A program made the position numbers and the translations under genes. From positions 12,600,327 to 12,664,326 of the forward strand of contig LR746272.1 in NCBI GenBank assembly GCA_902729315.2: a stretch of DNA of 64,000 bases, in the 5' to 3' direction. Within the stretch, counting starts at the first letter, position 1, and every line of letters starts with the position of its first letter. The stretch comes from Spirodela intermedia (lineage: Eukaryota > Streptophyta > Magnoliopsida > Alismatales > Araceae). Positions 26,201 through 38,421 of this stretch are shown here, one piece after another. The notes beneath the pieces are model-generated. The model ran no database searches, was not told where the DNA came from, and saw nothing but the letters and a program-made list of their open reading frames with translations.

Positions 26201-29200
26201 AACAAGGAAGGAGAAAATATTCAATGCAGATGTATTTGGTAATGACAAATAATTACCTGGCACATCAGATGAAACTCCCCATCGTCAGGGTTAATGCCAA
26301 AGTCCCCTGAAGCTTCCAAAGGAGCGTGACCAAACATGCCACTAGCATTGTGCAAAAATATCCTTTGACCTCGAAAACACAAACTTGCGTTTACGCCCTG
26401 TACAAAACCAAGTTAAATCTCATGGTTTACATCAAAGGAACATTCTAGTAGATCCAGTCGGTGCTTTTTGTCTTCCCTCTTGACATATTCATCATTATTT
26501 GACTGAAATCCATCTATAAAATTCAGGAGCTAACTCAAGACAGAAAGTAACAAACGCTACACCGTGGAACACGGATACGTTTAACGAAAATGCGTTCTAA
26601 GCTTGACATCAATACACATCATTTGAATCCTTCCGCATTGAGCGCACAAGAAACTTGGAACGCAAAAATAATTTCAAAGAAATGTTGATCGAGACGAAGA
26701 CTATACCTTGATAAGACGACCTCTAATTCCAAGAAGGATCAGAGAAATTAATTTGAGAAGGGATTTAGGACAGAATTCCGTAATAAATTATGTGAACAAC
26801 TGAACAATAAGAGAAATATTCACTCAAACAATCCGGAACCACACAGAGAATGATGCACTGAACCACAAAATTTCTCCACAAAAGCAATGCAATTTGTACA
26901 ATACTGGCAAACAGACCCACCAATTCAGTGACTTGATTAAATAGGATCAGATGATCTAACACAGGCCCACTAATGCAGAATATGAATTCCAAGATATTCG
27001 TGTTACATTTTAAAGGTGTTCCTGGCACACCATTAGAATAAGTCAAGGTTGTAATTCTCTTATCGTCATAAACAATAGCCTGGTTGATCATACTATTCAA
27101 CAGAATCTGAACAACTGAAATAAACCCATCAATTCGGGTTGAACAAGCTCGTGATCCCAAATCTATGGAATGCTTTTTCTCAAAAGAAAAGCAGCGCCAG
27201 CTCTACAATCTGAACCAGGTCTGAAACAGTCACATATTTAGCACATGAAGCTAGATTTGATATAAGCGACAAGCCTTGATTACATTGCAGAGCAACCATT
27301 AATCTAAATAAATCAAACCTTTTTTTTCCTATCTTGAAGTATTGTGTCAAATTCTGATATGAAACAACAACCCGCATTGACGTTCAGTTCCAGCGAGTTA
27401 CGTGTAAAATTGATATCATATGCCAATCTCAGGTTTAATCCCACAAACTAGAACGGTCCAACCAACGTTCGTCAACTCCAGCTAGTTCCAGTCCATTTTC
27501 ATCAGAATTTTTTTTTTCAATGCACTATCACAAATTCTCTCTCCAAGAAAAATCCACTGATCTCTGATCCTATAACTCGCATCGAGGCCTCTGCATCTCG
27601 TCTGTATCCATATTTTGCATTTACAACGTAGCCTCTCAGTTGATTTTCAGCTCCTTATCTTATATTTCTTCCACCAACCATTTAGGGAGTTATAAACATT
27701 TATTTTATGAGATGACCTTGATGAAGATTATGAAAACCGTAAATCGCTGGATTAAAAATTGACAAGCATACCGTAAAAGATGACGGGGCATCCACAATCT
27801 GAAAAGCCAATTCATTCACGTCAAGTTGCCCATGAAGGTCAGGAAAAGTTTCCCCTCGCGACATGCATATATGAACCTAAAATGAAATGGAGGCAACACT
27901 TAAGTGAAAGCTAAGGAAATAAAATGAGAGAATATTTAGTGTTATAAATCGTGAAAAATAATTCCTTTGGGGAAGATAAAAATACATAAAGTTGTGAAGT
28001 CACATTAAAAAGATGAACCTACAAAAGATCCTGCTAAAGCTGGAAAACACTTGCATCAAAAAATTATGCTACTCTGTAAAACTATATGGCATGCCAAGTT
28101 CTCCAGGAGTAACGTGATGAAGTCGAAGAATACATGAAAAGTGATACTATACTAAAATAGGATAAAGGCACTCGAATCAATCGGGAACTCTAACTGGAAA
28201 TTTTTGACAGTCTCAATTGGACCGCCTGAGAAACCATACGACAGGTCTGGCTGAAACAGAATTTTCAAGTTTTAGAGCTCTAGAAACGGAGGAATGTAAA
28301 AGAAATTTTAAAAGCAGTGAAGAGGAAATGATCTCATCTTAACATTGTATCTAGCTCCAGCCTAAATCCAAACATCTATTTTCGTTTTTTTCTTTTCTTT
28401 TTTTAAGGTGGACGGTACATGTCTTTTGGTAAATGACACAATAAAATGAAACAAAAAGGATACCTCAGACTTTAAGAAGAGGCTTGCGCTTCTTAAAATT
28501 GCTTCCGTGAGTAGCGAGAGGGAAGCTGAAATCTCTACTACACTATGTACAGCCCCATAAAATGTTAAGCGAGTATGAGGGTTGGAGAATAAAAGAATGT
28601 TGGCAGCGTTAATGAGAAGGTGTACGGTCAACATTCTACGTTTGTGGGAGACTAAATGTGAGGAGAGAGGTGAGACAATCATGAAGGATATTCGAGGCAT
28701 CAAGGTGACTAAAGGGTGTTACTAGGGGTAACTGCGTCAAACTGGATTATGGCCCTCAGGAACAAGTATTTGATTAAAGAGATGATCGAGTTTTGATGAA
28801 TGAGAGGATTCTCTACATCAATAAATTTAAAGAACCTGTTAAACGACTGTGTGAGATTTCTCTGGCGCTTATGGACAGTTACATAGAAAAGCAAAGAAAA
28901 AAACCTTTGTAAGAGGTTTTCGGAACAGTACGATAAATAAGACCACTCTTGGTGTGTGAGAGAAAACTTCACGGTAGTTGTTACCACTGCAGAGACAACA
29001 GATGAAACTTCAATGTAGCTGTTACCACTGCAGAGACATCAGATGGCTAAAGGTAGGGCTCCTCAGATTCATTAACGAGATAGCTCCTATTAATGTTTGC
29101 ACCTTCAGTTCCATTTTCGGAAAATCAAAATTCAGAGATAACCCTTCTTTGTCTGACGTAGACATATTCTTGGTCTCAACAAGATGGGAAAACTACTTCC

Positions 29201-32200
29201 TTATGAGAAGGTAGCGAGTTAATTCTATGTCTCTGTGGGATCTGAAAACCTTATCTTCTATGGCAGAAACATCGTGGTTATCAACCAATCTGGCTAAAAC
29301 CTATTTACTGAGAACTAGCGGTAGGCACAAAGGAGCTTTCAGAGGGAAAATTTTGCTTGGGGGCAGAAGTGCATCACGACCTCGTCAAGAAATGAGTTGA
29401 CAAAGTGCGCAGTAGTTTGCCATGGCTTCCCTAATTCAAACACTAGTACAGGACCTATAGGCAAGCAGGACAACTAGATAGAGAGGAAAAACTGCATGGA
29501 CAGAATTCGGACTCCGAGAAGAATGACATCCTCTTCAGGGAAGAGTGATGCTAAAATGAGAATCAAAATAGTGATAGATAAAGGAAGGGCGTCAGCATAG
29601 CCTATTTCCATGCACTAAGGCTTCAAGGAGGCGAAAAGGCAATGCTATTTGGCAGCTAATGAACTGTGAGAAAAATAACTCATTCACGTAGAAGACATTG
29701 CATAATATGTAAAGAGTTTTATGCTAACCAAGTCAGAGAGGCAAATTGCATAAAAATACCTCTAACATTCGAACTCTCATGCAAGTATCAAGGATAAGAT
29801 GAAGCCAAGCTTTCTTTGGTTGGGGATAAGCCTTCAGGACTGGATCAGGTCCTAGGTTGGAGTGTAGTGGGCAATGGCAACACAAACGATCAGGATTCAA
29901 TCCAGCCACACGTACCCTAACATTAACAAGTCATGACTTTTGCACCAAAGCATTATGCTTTCGTGAAGGTTTTAGCATTCAGCTTAGTGATGATTGAAGC
30001 ATAAAATATCAGAGACATCAGTTCAGGATCTATGAGCTCCTAAAACCGTAGATAGTAAAGAGTAAAAAACTACATCAGCAAAATTTGGTTCAACCCAGAA
30101 GTAAAATAACGGAAAAGCACCTCCCCTGTTGCTCTCCCTCTGGTCCACTTCACTGGAATATCAAGAATCCTCTCAAAAAGCTGCATAAACCAAAAAAATA
30201 TATTTTTAGCACTTGAAATCCCTGAACTAGATAACATAATTTTAAACCTGATAAGCGCTAAGAAGAAAAAATGTACTATCAAAGAAAATAGGAGAAATCA
30301 TGTATTACCGGTGCAAAAAGGTTCGCTATCTTTAAATTGGCGTGCCAGTTCTGTTCAATGGTATCAACAAAGATGTCAGCGGACAGTAGGCCCCCATCTT
30401 TAGACATAAGATCAGATCTCCACTCCATACAGTTGCCACTTAATTGCACATGCACGCGACTATAGTGATTTTGAAATTTCACATGTCCATCAACATACTC
30501 CATCTCTCTATAAGTGAAAAACAATAAAATGTTAGAAAGACAGTGTACTGTTCTTATCACCATCTATTAGTCACTCACTTTTGCAACTGTATGGTCATGC
30601 AGAATAGTCTCCGAGATTAATGAAGATGGGAAGGAAACAGCTAAATTAAACATCTTAGTTAATGACTTTATCAGAAACCTTGAAGGTTCAGGACCAAATT
30701 CATAACCTCAGGTTGCATAAAAAATGGCTATAATAAATATAACATAAGATTAAGTAAAATAGAAAAAAAATGAAACTGATAAAAATAAGAGCATAAATAT
30801 TTGAGATCAAAAATATAAGCCGAATGAAATGTGAATGAATGTGAGTTTGCCTTGTTTGTGTACAGGAGCACAAATATTGGAGAGAAGACAACCTTTATTA
30901 GGGGAGACGGTCCTTCATAAATAGGATTGTCACTAAGATGATGGTCCACGGGGATATCGGACTTCGTATCCAAGAAAATAGATCAATGTTTTCATTGGCC
31001 ACAATTCCAGTTTCTTCTTCAAAGAATCTAACCCATTTTGTTTTCACTTAGAAGATTCTAGCTCACCATCCACTTAACCAAGTTCAATCACTTTTCACCT
31101 AACAGGTTCTAACACCCTCCCCATTCTGAGGACTCTTATCCGAGTTCCACCCGATGGAGCCCACCCACTGTCCGTTTAATTGATACCAAGTATCGTCAGT
31201 AGAGAGGATCTAAAGTCAAGCAATGATTTGGAAATGACTCTTAATGGAGTAGTAATTTCAATGTCTCAAAATGGCATTGAAAATAAAACTAAAAAATCAT
31301 ATAATAAATAGAACATCAAAAAATTATATCATGGCAGACACCAAAATAATATAGATAATGTAAATTGAACAGCTGTTTAGCACGAACAACTACTGATACC
31401 TAAAAAGCATCTTACTTGTACTCTTCATTCAATCATAGTTACATTCAAGACTGAAACGTCATGATTTGCTGTGTGTAACCTCAGAATCTTAAATGGGCGA
31501 ACACAATCTTCACACTTCTTCCCTCTAAACTTCATGAACAATGCTTACCAATTTTTTCTTGCTCAAACATAGGAGACAGCCATTTGATGATGCACTCAGA
31601 CTACCTACCGTAAGATTAGCTAGATGCAGAGACACTAAAACGTTTCCACACGCTACGCCATTATATGAGATCGAAAATATCTTCTTGGCAATCCTGACCA
31701 AAGATGTGTATCTGAGGAAAGAGAAACAAAATAGAAAGGACTTGGTGCAATGGCATGCCTTAGATGGCACCAATTGGATATAAATAAGGAGCTTATCACT
31801 AGGTGGAATAGACACTCCCAATTTTGCACTGATTCTGTGTTTTGCAAACTATCCATTCATTGATCTCTGGGATCCATATAAGAAGAATCACACGACTCGG
31901 TGAAAGGTGTCAAAGAATCTCCACGAACTGCCAAAGTAAAGTTGCAAACTCCATTGAAAGTTGGGTGCTGGTCCTTGGAGCTGTCCAAGATGGTCTCCTT
32001 TCCTAGGGAGGTCGTATGGTGTTCTCTCCGAGGTCATGTCATTTTAGAGGATAGAGTTTAGACCTTTAAACTATAGGCCATTCTTGCATACTCTCCTATA
32101 ATATAATGGAGCACGGCCACTTAAAAAAAAAGGTTTTTTCTTTTTTTAGGTAGACACTTTCAGAAGATATGATCCGTTTCTACAACCTTGATCAGGAGGT

Positions 32201-35200
32201 TTTCAACAATTATGAAACTGAGATGTAGATGTTGAGTAGGTGAAGTGCAGATATCCAATTGGAATAGCATCACTAGCTTCACATGCTACCCTTAGAAACA
32301 ATGATTGTTGAAATTCTGGCTACAAAAACTGATTCACTGCAACGGCCACCACCGGGAAACATGGTATGGTGATGAGTAGAAGACAATGAATGAAACAGCG
32401 ATAGGAGGAAGTAGAACAAGTATTAATGTGGTAAAGACTAGGTGATGCATTTGCAGAGGACAGAATGCAGGTATATGAATATTAACTATCTAGATTATCA
32501 ATATTAAAATGCTAGCAGAAAGCAGTTAAGGACCTTTACAGTGGCTGAGTGGATGAAAAAGGACAACAGGGAAACCAAACCAACCAAAAGTTAATTGAAA
32601 TGCACCCCATGACAAGAAACAAATAGAAATGAAATTACTTTCTCAGATAATTTACCGAATTCACTTAAATCACTCAAACTATTTTAAAACACAGCTAGAC
32701 TAGCTGCCTCTCCCCCAAAGCAGCAAACAACAAAAACGTCAGTAGATTGTATCCAAGATGTTACTCAGGGACTGGAATTGTCTAGAGCAGTCCGCAAGAC
32801 AACCATTCCTTTAGGAGGACTGTGGGTTTCCAGACCCCTATTTAACACCGACACGTGTGTATGTTCTTTAATTAAAAACGATATGACATCATATCACTAT
32901 TTTTTCAGAAGAAGAAAATGCGTGACAAAGATAGAGTCATTCTAACTCCATCACCAGAGATAACTGTGAACAATCTATAAAAATGAAGCATAGCCAGGTG
33001 GTCACTCGTCCCTTCTGTACAGGACTACTATGGAATTCACACATAGATATTTTCTCTTCTTAAAATGGCTCAAGCAGTTATTAGAGAATACTGACGCACC
33101 TGGGTTCCTGGTCACCAAATCCTAGTAGCATGAGACTCCCCCCGCTGAAATATAGAGAATCCAGTGTGACTGGGAGCATCCTCTCAATGCCCTCGGTGCA
33201 CATTACATCAACTCCTCCAGCAAGTTCAGCCGCAATATCATCACTTTTTAAACTCATAGATTCCCTCAATTTCTGAAGTTGACCAGAAAAATAATCGGAC
33301 AGAAATTCCTCTATGGATCTAGAGAATGAAAGGAATTTAGAATTGAAGTTCGAGGGCCAGAGTGGAAATAAGTCCCCAGATTTTGATCCACGAGGTTTAA
33401 AAATTTTTATCCCACTGAAAAAGTCTCCAAAGTCTTCAACTGGTGAGTCTTCTATAAGCTTACAGGTCAGTGCAGAGCTGCCTCCTGCCTCTACATGAAC
33501 CTCCTTGAGATCCCTTTCTTGTGTTGAGGACGCACTGACTTTCCCATTCACAGGCTTACTAATTTTCATCATATTATCGCCAAATGATGAGTCATTACCT
33601 GGCACATTCAATATGTTGAGTTTCTTTGCGACCATTAGAAGTGGAAGATATATTGAACCGAAGACATCTACTCTGCTACTCCTCTGGCGATCATCAGCAT
33701 TGCTCTCTCCTCCTAAATGACTCACACCTTCAAGGCTGCCTTCAAAAGTTACCGACTTTGAATTTTCTTCACCTCCAACATGATTGGCAACTATTTCAAC
33801 GGGCACCTTCACAAGGCACTTTTCGCCTTCGACAAAAGGGGAGTCCAATTGATTTTCAAGCCCTGCATTCCCATTTATCCTGTCCACAACAGAGTTTTTA
33901 GTTGTACCCGTCTCCTCCTCCTTCTCCTCCTCTATACCATATGTGTGGACTCCAATTTCACCACAGTCGATATATGAAGCACCTTGTACAGACAAAGCAA
34001 CAGACTCATTGATCTCATCGCCACTGAGACGGTTGAAATATGCAAGTGCAGCAGTTGCACTGCGCTTAAGAATTCTCAGCTTAGAAGAAAAGAGAATTTC
34101 AGTAAAAACTTTCTTCTGGGCTTCTCTCTTAAACTTGTGTCTTAAATGACCTGAGTCCGTTCGAGGCCAAAACCTAAACCATGACTTTGATGACTTCTTT
34201 ATACCGAATGACTTCTCGAGCTCTTCATGTTTCAAGCCATACTCAATCCCCATGTCCATGGAATGATGATCCCCCCAGTGTAAATGCTCATCCGCACAGA
34301 AGAATGAACCAGGGTTAAACGACCTGAAAGAATTGCTTACACCATCCTTGAGGCTATCACCAGTTGCCGATTTTGAATACCTCTGAGGAATAACATACCC
34401 TAACTTTGCAACTTCCCAGGCTAACTGAGCCCTTTCTTTAGCCCACTTGGAAGCGGCTTTTTCCCTAACCACTCTCCTGGACTTCGTACGAAAATCAATC
34501 CCTTCTTCAGATGAGTGCCTCCTTGAGCTATGTTCAGAAGTTGGTGGAATACCCAACCATGAAGAATCCTCCTTCTGTGCAACAAGCACATTTGGCTCAG
34601 ACAAAACAGCATCAATCACAATCTTCCCTCTTCTCAAACTTGCAAAAGGACGAACTCTAATTTTCACGGTCGGTAGCTCCCCACAAGAAAACTCCCTATT
34701 ATGTGGACCAATAGAGCAAGATTCCAAGGTGATCCCAAGAGGGGAGATGCTCCTGACCTTACCAAAGTTGATCTCCCTTTGAAGGTATTCAGTTAAGATA
34801 GAACAAACAGATGGTAGAAGATGGGTTTCAACAAAAATCCTGGTTTTAAAATGACCATACCACAGCAACAAGCCAGCAGCTGAAAGTATAGCGACAAATA
34901 CAGAGCATCTTATTAACAGTAGCCCCTCCTTCCACAGAGGTTCGAATGATCTTATTAAAGCCTTGCTTCTTGAGAACGGTTCCCGCGTGCAGTTTATTTT
35001 TGACCAGCTGCGTGGTGATAAATTCCTCAAGAGGAAATTGGCCCTACTCGAATTTGATCCAGAAAACGTAGACCATCGTTGTCTCCCATGATTCTGCGAC
35101 AAAAAAGAGCAACCATAGGACGCTCCTGTAGCAGCCCATCCGACCACAAAATCATTGTCACTTTTCCTTCTTCGACTAGCAGACGATGGGAGTGGCAAAC

Positions 35201-35234
35201 CCAGCAAGGAGCTCCGGAGATGTTCAATATTCAT
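11235..35234 (-). CDS. TIC236: TIC236 (TamB-like chloroplast inner-envelope import protein)
   Basis: In Arabidopsis TIC236 (EMB2410; rice SSG4) is anchored in the inner envelope and bridges the TIC complex to TOC75 for preprotein import. It descends from bacterial TamB. Coding exons, 5' to 3': 35234-33100, 30507-30309, 30180-30121, 27876-27772, 26397-26257, 24695-24633, 24204-23974, 23857-23774, 21421-21267, 21151-20626, 20467-20297, 20127-20068, 19574-19452, 19266-18991, 18361-18296, 18125-18003, 15934-15110, 14914-14634, 14374-14076, 13341-13103, 13025-12834, 12058-11786, 11381-11235. All phases close, giving 2257 residues (Arabidopsis about 2166). A Ser/Arg-rich N-terminus resembles a transit peptide, and one membrane segment lies near residues 105-126. 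The rest is beta-rich repeat sequence, with the TamB/DUF490 domain in the last 400 or so residues. The long introns (2-3 kb after exons 1 and 3) carry transposon remnants. Expansion is intronic; no break in the frame was found. Confidence 0.95.
11473..11534. repeat. Repeated GAACTAGTTC palindromes
   Basis: The perfect palindrome GAACTAGTTC occurs at 11473-11482 and 11511-11520, followed by AACTAGTTCTTG at 11523-11534. All lie in the last TIC236 intron (11382-11785). The copies could pair with each other as a hairpin. No function is inferred. Confidence 0.8.
17281..17631. mobile_element. Probable solo LTR of a Copia-like retrotransposon
   Basis: This 351-bp element in TIC236 intron 16 (15935-18002) begins TGTTAGGTCC and ends GGATCCTAACA, so it has TG...CA ends inside an imperfect inverted terminal repeat. 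It is flanked by GAGAC (17276-17280) and GAGAT (17632-17636), a 5-bp target-site duplication with one mismatch. A TATA-like sequence lies near 17405 and pyrimidine-rich sequence follows, as in LTR promoters. No internal retrotransposon coding sequence adjoins it, which is consistent with a solo LTR left by recombination. The Copia assignment is inferred from the terminal sequence only. Confidence 0.75.
22116..22166. repeat. (TA)n self-complementary microsatellite
   Basis: About 50 nt of alternating TA, broken by TC and GA steps so that the two arms are complementary, lies in TIC236 intron 8 (21422-23773). Such tracts can extrude hairpins and are typically length-polymorphic. Confidence 0.9.
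25647..25736. repeat. 16-bp minisatellite, about 5.6 copies
   Basis: Degenerate copies of a 16-bp unit close to GTTAGTTTCCTAGTTT are arranged head to tail in TIC236 intron 5 (24696-26256). Successive units differ at one to three positions. The flanking 25100-25870 has the look of an old transposon insertion (see findings), but its ends could not be defined. Confidence 0.88.
29060..29214 (+). mobile_element. Degenerate LINE (non-LTR) fragment
   Basis: A plus-strand frame antisense to TIC236 reads FINEIAPINV, then KFRDNPSLSDVDIFLVST and RWENYF. This pattern matches the end of the L1-type endonuclease domain of plant LINEs (W..FRDNPSLSRLDRFLVS..WE..F). Here the LSRLDRF segment has decayed to LSDVDIF. 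A stop follows at 29212-29214 and no reverse-transcriptase frame remains, so this is a dead remnant in TIC236 intron 3 (27877-30120). The true extent may be larger on both sides. Confidence 0.6.
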
Positions 35235-37332
35235 TTTTCTCCAAGTGTTTTTGCCTTTTCACCCAAATTACATTCATTTACAGGGGACCAAGAACTGAGT
35301 CTTAGCCCCCTTACGCATCAGGAAGAAAAAACGTAACCAAGCATTTGGAACCTGAAAAAAAAAAGTCAAAAAAAAAAAAATCAAACAATATACGAAGACT
35401 GATTCAAAAGGCCGACCGTGAAACTGTAACCTCTGCGCTGAACGTAAATTTACGTGTTCGACGAGGGTGACTCAACGAAAAGAAAAGACGATATACGAGT
35501 TCTCGGAAGCCAACCCCCTTAAGCGTGAAGAAAATAAAACAAGATGGAGCACCGCGCGATGGTATCTTTTCACAGTCCCGCTTGAGTTCCTATTTGCCCC
35601 GACTGCGTCGCCCCGGGAAAACAAAGGGAAAGCAAACTGAAAACCAACAAGGAAATTATTCTCCGAGATAACTGACAGAAATAACAATGCGCAAAGCAAA
35701 ACAAAATAACCGAACGAATTTCCGATAGAGCTTCTCCCGCGGCGTAAAAGAGCAGACTCCCGGCGAGCAACAGAAACCTGACCTCTGCTGCCGAGAGAGA
35801 GAGAGAGAGCAGTCCTCAGGCTAGGCCTCGCAGAATCGTTCTTCCGGAGTCTGCCAATCCTCCGACCGGAGCGGGAGGAGAAGGAGAGCACAGGACCCGC
35901 CAAGGAAACCTCGACTCTCTTCTCCTCAAATTTCCCTGTTCCGTTCGTTCGTCACTCAAAACCATCAACACATCTCTCTCTCTCTCTCTGCGCCAAAATT
36001 TTCGGCGACGTAAATGACCAAAATATCCTCATGTTTTCAATGAATTACTCTATCTTCCCGGATTCCCCTGTCGCCAGGTTCCGACCCAACGGATAGACCC
36101 GAACCAGGAATAATCCGATATTGAGAAAGCCGTTCTTGTGAAGCCGACATTTATCGCACACCTCGAATTTAAAATATAATTTGAATTTTTTATTTATTAA
36201 TTTGAGAAAATGTTTTTTTCCAGTTTTCTAATTTTTTTAATAATTATTTTCTATTTATTTTCGAATAAACTAACTTTGACCGTTGAAATAAATTCCTACC
36301 CGATCTGTCCGTCGAGCTTAAATTATTTAATGCTCCTTTTTTTCTCGCATTAATGGAACTGCGGGGAGTCGTCGTCTATTTACGCCGCGCACTAAATTAT
36401 CCTATAATTAATAAAATAATGGATTTACGCCCCAGCTGAGACTCAACAGCTCGGCACGTGAGAGCGGAATTGATCTCGTAGGACACGTGTGGGTATTACT
36501 GGTCGAGATAAAGTAAAATAAAATAAAATAAAATATCCTATTTTAGACGCCGAGTTTTTTTTTAAAATATATCAGCGGAGAGAAAAAAATGGGCCACGTA
36601 GAGTCCAAGGGAAGTTGGGCCGGCCGGGTACTAACTTCCGCTAACGGTCACGAAAAAAGTGTACGCAGAGAGACGAGATGACAATTCACCCCCTTAGTAA
36701 ATTAATATTTAAATATCCTGTGGGTCTGCGCCCATTAGCTCGGATCGGCCGACCGACTCATCCACCGATTCTCCGAATCCGTCCACAGCGAATGCGATGC
36801 CTCGTTCAGACGCGTCGTCCTTATCTCGGCCCTTCAGGCTCCGAGGCGGCGGTAATAATAATAACCAGACAGAAAACCCAGGATGAGATGGATTCACGGC
36901 CTTTTTCCGCGTTCGTTTTCTTCTAGAAGAAGACCAGAGAAACCCCGCACCTCTCTCCCTACAGCCGGCCCCTCGCCTTATCTTCTTCCGCGCGCGCCTC
37001 CTGCAACCCGTCAAACAGGATTGGACTGGACGAGGGACACGGCGGCTCGGTGGCGCCACCGTGGAGACGGCCCCACCGAGTCGGCGTTATCGATTTCCTC
37101 TCCCCAGGGGGGAGAATCGAGCTCGATGGCCACCAAGTGAGGGAGAAAAATAGTACAGAAATCTGAGATGGATAGATATTCTCCGTGATTTGGAAAGGCT
37201 ATAAATACCACCACCTCGCCCTGACCCGTCGGCGAATCTCAGCAATCCTACCCAAATCCATCTGATTGGCACAGTTCAGTCGTCTGCTTCTTCTTCTTCT
37301 TCTTCAGGATCGATCAAGTTTGTTCTGGTGGC
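35235..37332. other. Divergent intergenic region: TIC236 and KFB1 promoters
   Basis: The left part (35235-36000) is the probable TIC236 5' UTR and promoter, with CT/GA tracts at 35796-35810 and 35974-35990. The middle is AT-rich with a (TAAAA)n run at about 36512-36533. Two G-box cores (CACGTG) lie near 36456 and 36485. The right part becomes GC-rich and ends in the KFB1 leader, with a CTT repeat at about 37285-37303. No coding region is supported. Confidence 0.65.
37200..37207 (+). promoter_or_regulatory. TATA box of KFB1
   Basis: TATAAATA lies 133 bp before the KFB1 ATG, which places transcription start near 37232 and gives a leader of about 100 nt. The leader contains a CTT repeat. Confidence 0.75.
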
Positions 37333-38421
37333 ATGGAGCAGCTAATACCTGGCCTGCCGGATGAGATAGCGAGGGAGTGCCTCATCCGGCTGCCCTACGG
37401 GTGGTGGCACGCCGCCCGCTGCGTCTGCAAGCTCTGGCGCGAGGAGATCGAGTCGGCGGACTTCCACCGCCTCCGCAGGACCTCCGGCATCTCCCAGCCC
37501 GTGGTCGCCCTCTCCCAGTCGGAGGCCGTCGCCGTCGCCGGCGACCCAGCCAAGAAGTGCGCCTTTGGGCCGTCCTATCGGGTTGCCCTCTTGGAACCGG
37601 AATCGGGAACCTGGAGCACCCTCCCCCCCGTCCCCGGCCTCCCGCGGGGGCTCCCTCTGTTCTGCCAACTGGCTGCCGCCGGCAGGCGCCTGGTGGTCAT
37701 CGGAGGATGGAATCCGGAGAGCTGGGTCGCCACCGACGAGGTCCATGTGTACGATTTCATGGCCGGGTCCTGGCGGCGCGGGGCGCCCATGCCGGGCCCG
37801 CGGCGGTCCTTCTTTGCCTGCGCGTCCGACGGGCGCCGAATGGTGTTCGTGGCCGGCGGGCACGACGAGGACAAGAACGCGCTGAGGTCGGCGATGGCGT
37901 ACGACGTGGAGAGGGACGAGTGGCTCCCCCTGCCAGACATGGCCAGAGAGCGGGACGAGTGCAAGGGGGTGTTCCGGCGAGGGGGCTTCCACGTCGTCGG
38001 CGGGTACTGCACGGAGATGCAGGGGCGGTTCGGGAAGAGCTCGGAGGCGTTCGACGTGGCGGCGTGGCGGTGGGGACCGGTGGAGGAGGACGCGCTGGAG
38101 GCCGCCGCCTGCCCGAGGACCTGCGTGGCGTGGGGCGACGGCAGGATGTACAGGTGCCGGGTGGGGAACGTGGCGGTGATGGCGGAGGAGAAGGGGGCCT
38201 GGCGGCAGGTGGCGGAGCTTCCCAAGGATGCCCGCGTAATGCCGCACGTCGTCGCCTGCAGGAGCCGGATTCTGGTCCTGGGGTCGGTCACCCACGGCGG
38301 GTCTCACGTCGGGTACATACTGGAGGAGGCCGCCGCCGGGAAGTGCTACCAGTGGACGCCGGTGCCCGTGCCGGAGGAGTACTCCGGCCAGGTGCAGGCG
38401 GGCTGCTGCTTGGAGATGTAG
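37333..38421 (+). CDS. F-box/kelch-repeat protein, tandem copy 1
   Basis: This 362-residue intronless gene encodes a substrate receptor of an SCF ubiquitin ligase. The F-box is at about residues 4-46 (LIPGLPDEIARECLIRLPYG, then WHAARCVCKLWREEIES). Kelch blades follow: VIGGWNPESW near 119, VAGGHDEDKNALRSAMAYD near 172 and VVGGYCTEMQGRFGKSSEAFD near 221, each with the Gly-Gly and spaced Tyr/Trp of the repeat. The closest family I recognise is Arabidopsis KFB01/20/39/50, also called KISS ME DEADLY (KMD1-4), which ubiquitinate phenylalanine ammonia-lyase and type-B response regulators. Whether this copy shares those targets is inference. Coding GC is very high, so the antisense and +1 frames are also open; they are shadows. 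It shares long near-identical stretches with copy 2 around 37771-37980. Confidence 0.95.
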   Translation: MEQLIPGLPDEIARECLIRLPYGWWHAARCVCKLWREEIESADFHRLRRTSGISQPVVALSQSEAVAVAGDPAKKCAFGPSYRVALLEPESGTWSTLPPVPGLPRGLPLFCQLAAAGRRLVVIGGWNPESWVATDEVHVYDFMAGSWRRGAPMPGPRRSFFACASDGRRMVFVAGGHDEDKNALRSAMAYDVERDEWLPLPDMARERDECKGVFRRGGFHVVGGYCTEMQGRFGKSSEAFDVAAWRWGPVEEDALEAAACPRTCVAWGDGRMYRCRVGNVAVMAEEKGAWRQVAELPKDARVMPHVVACRSRILVLGSVTHGGSHVGYILEEAAAGKCYQWTPVPVPEEYSGQVQAGCCLEM

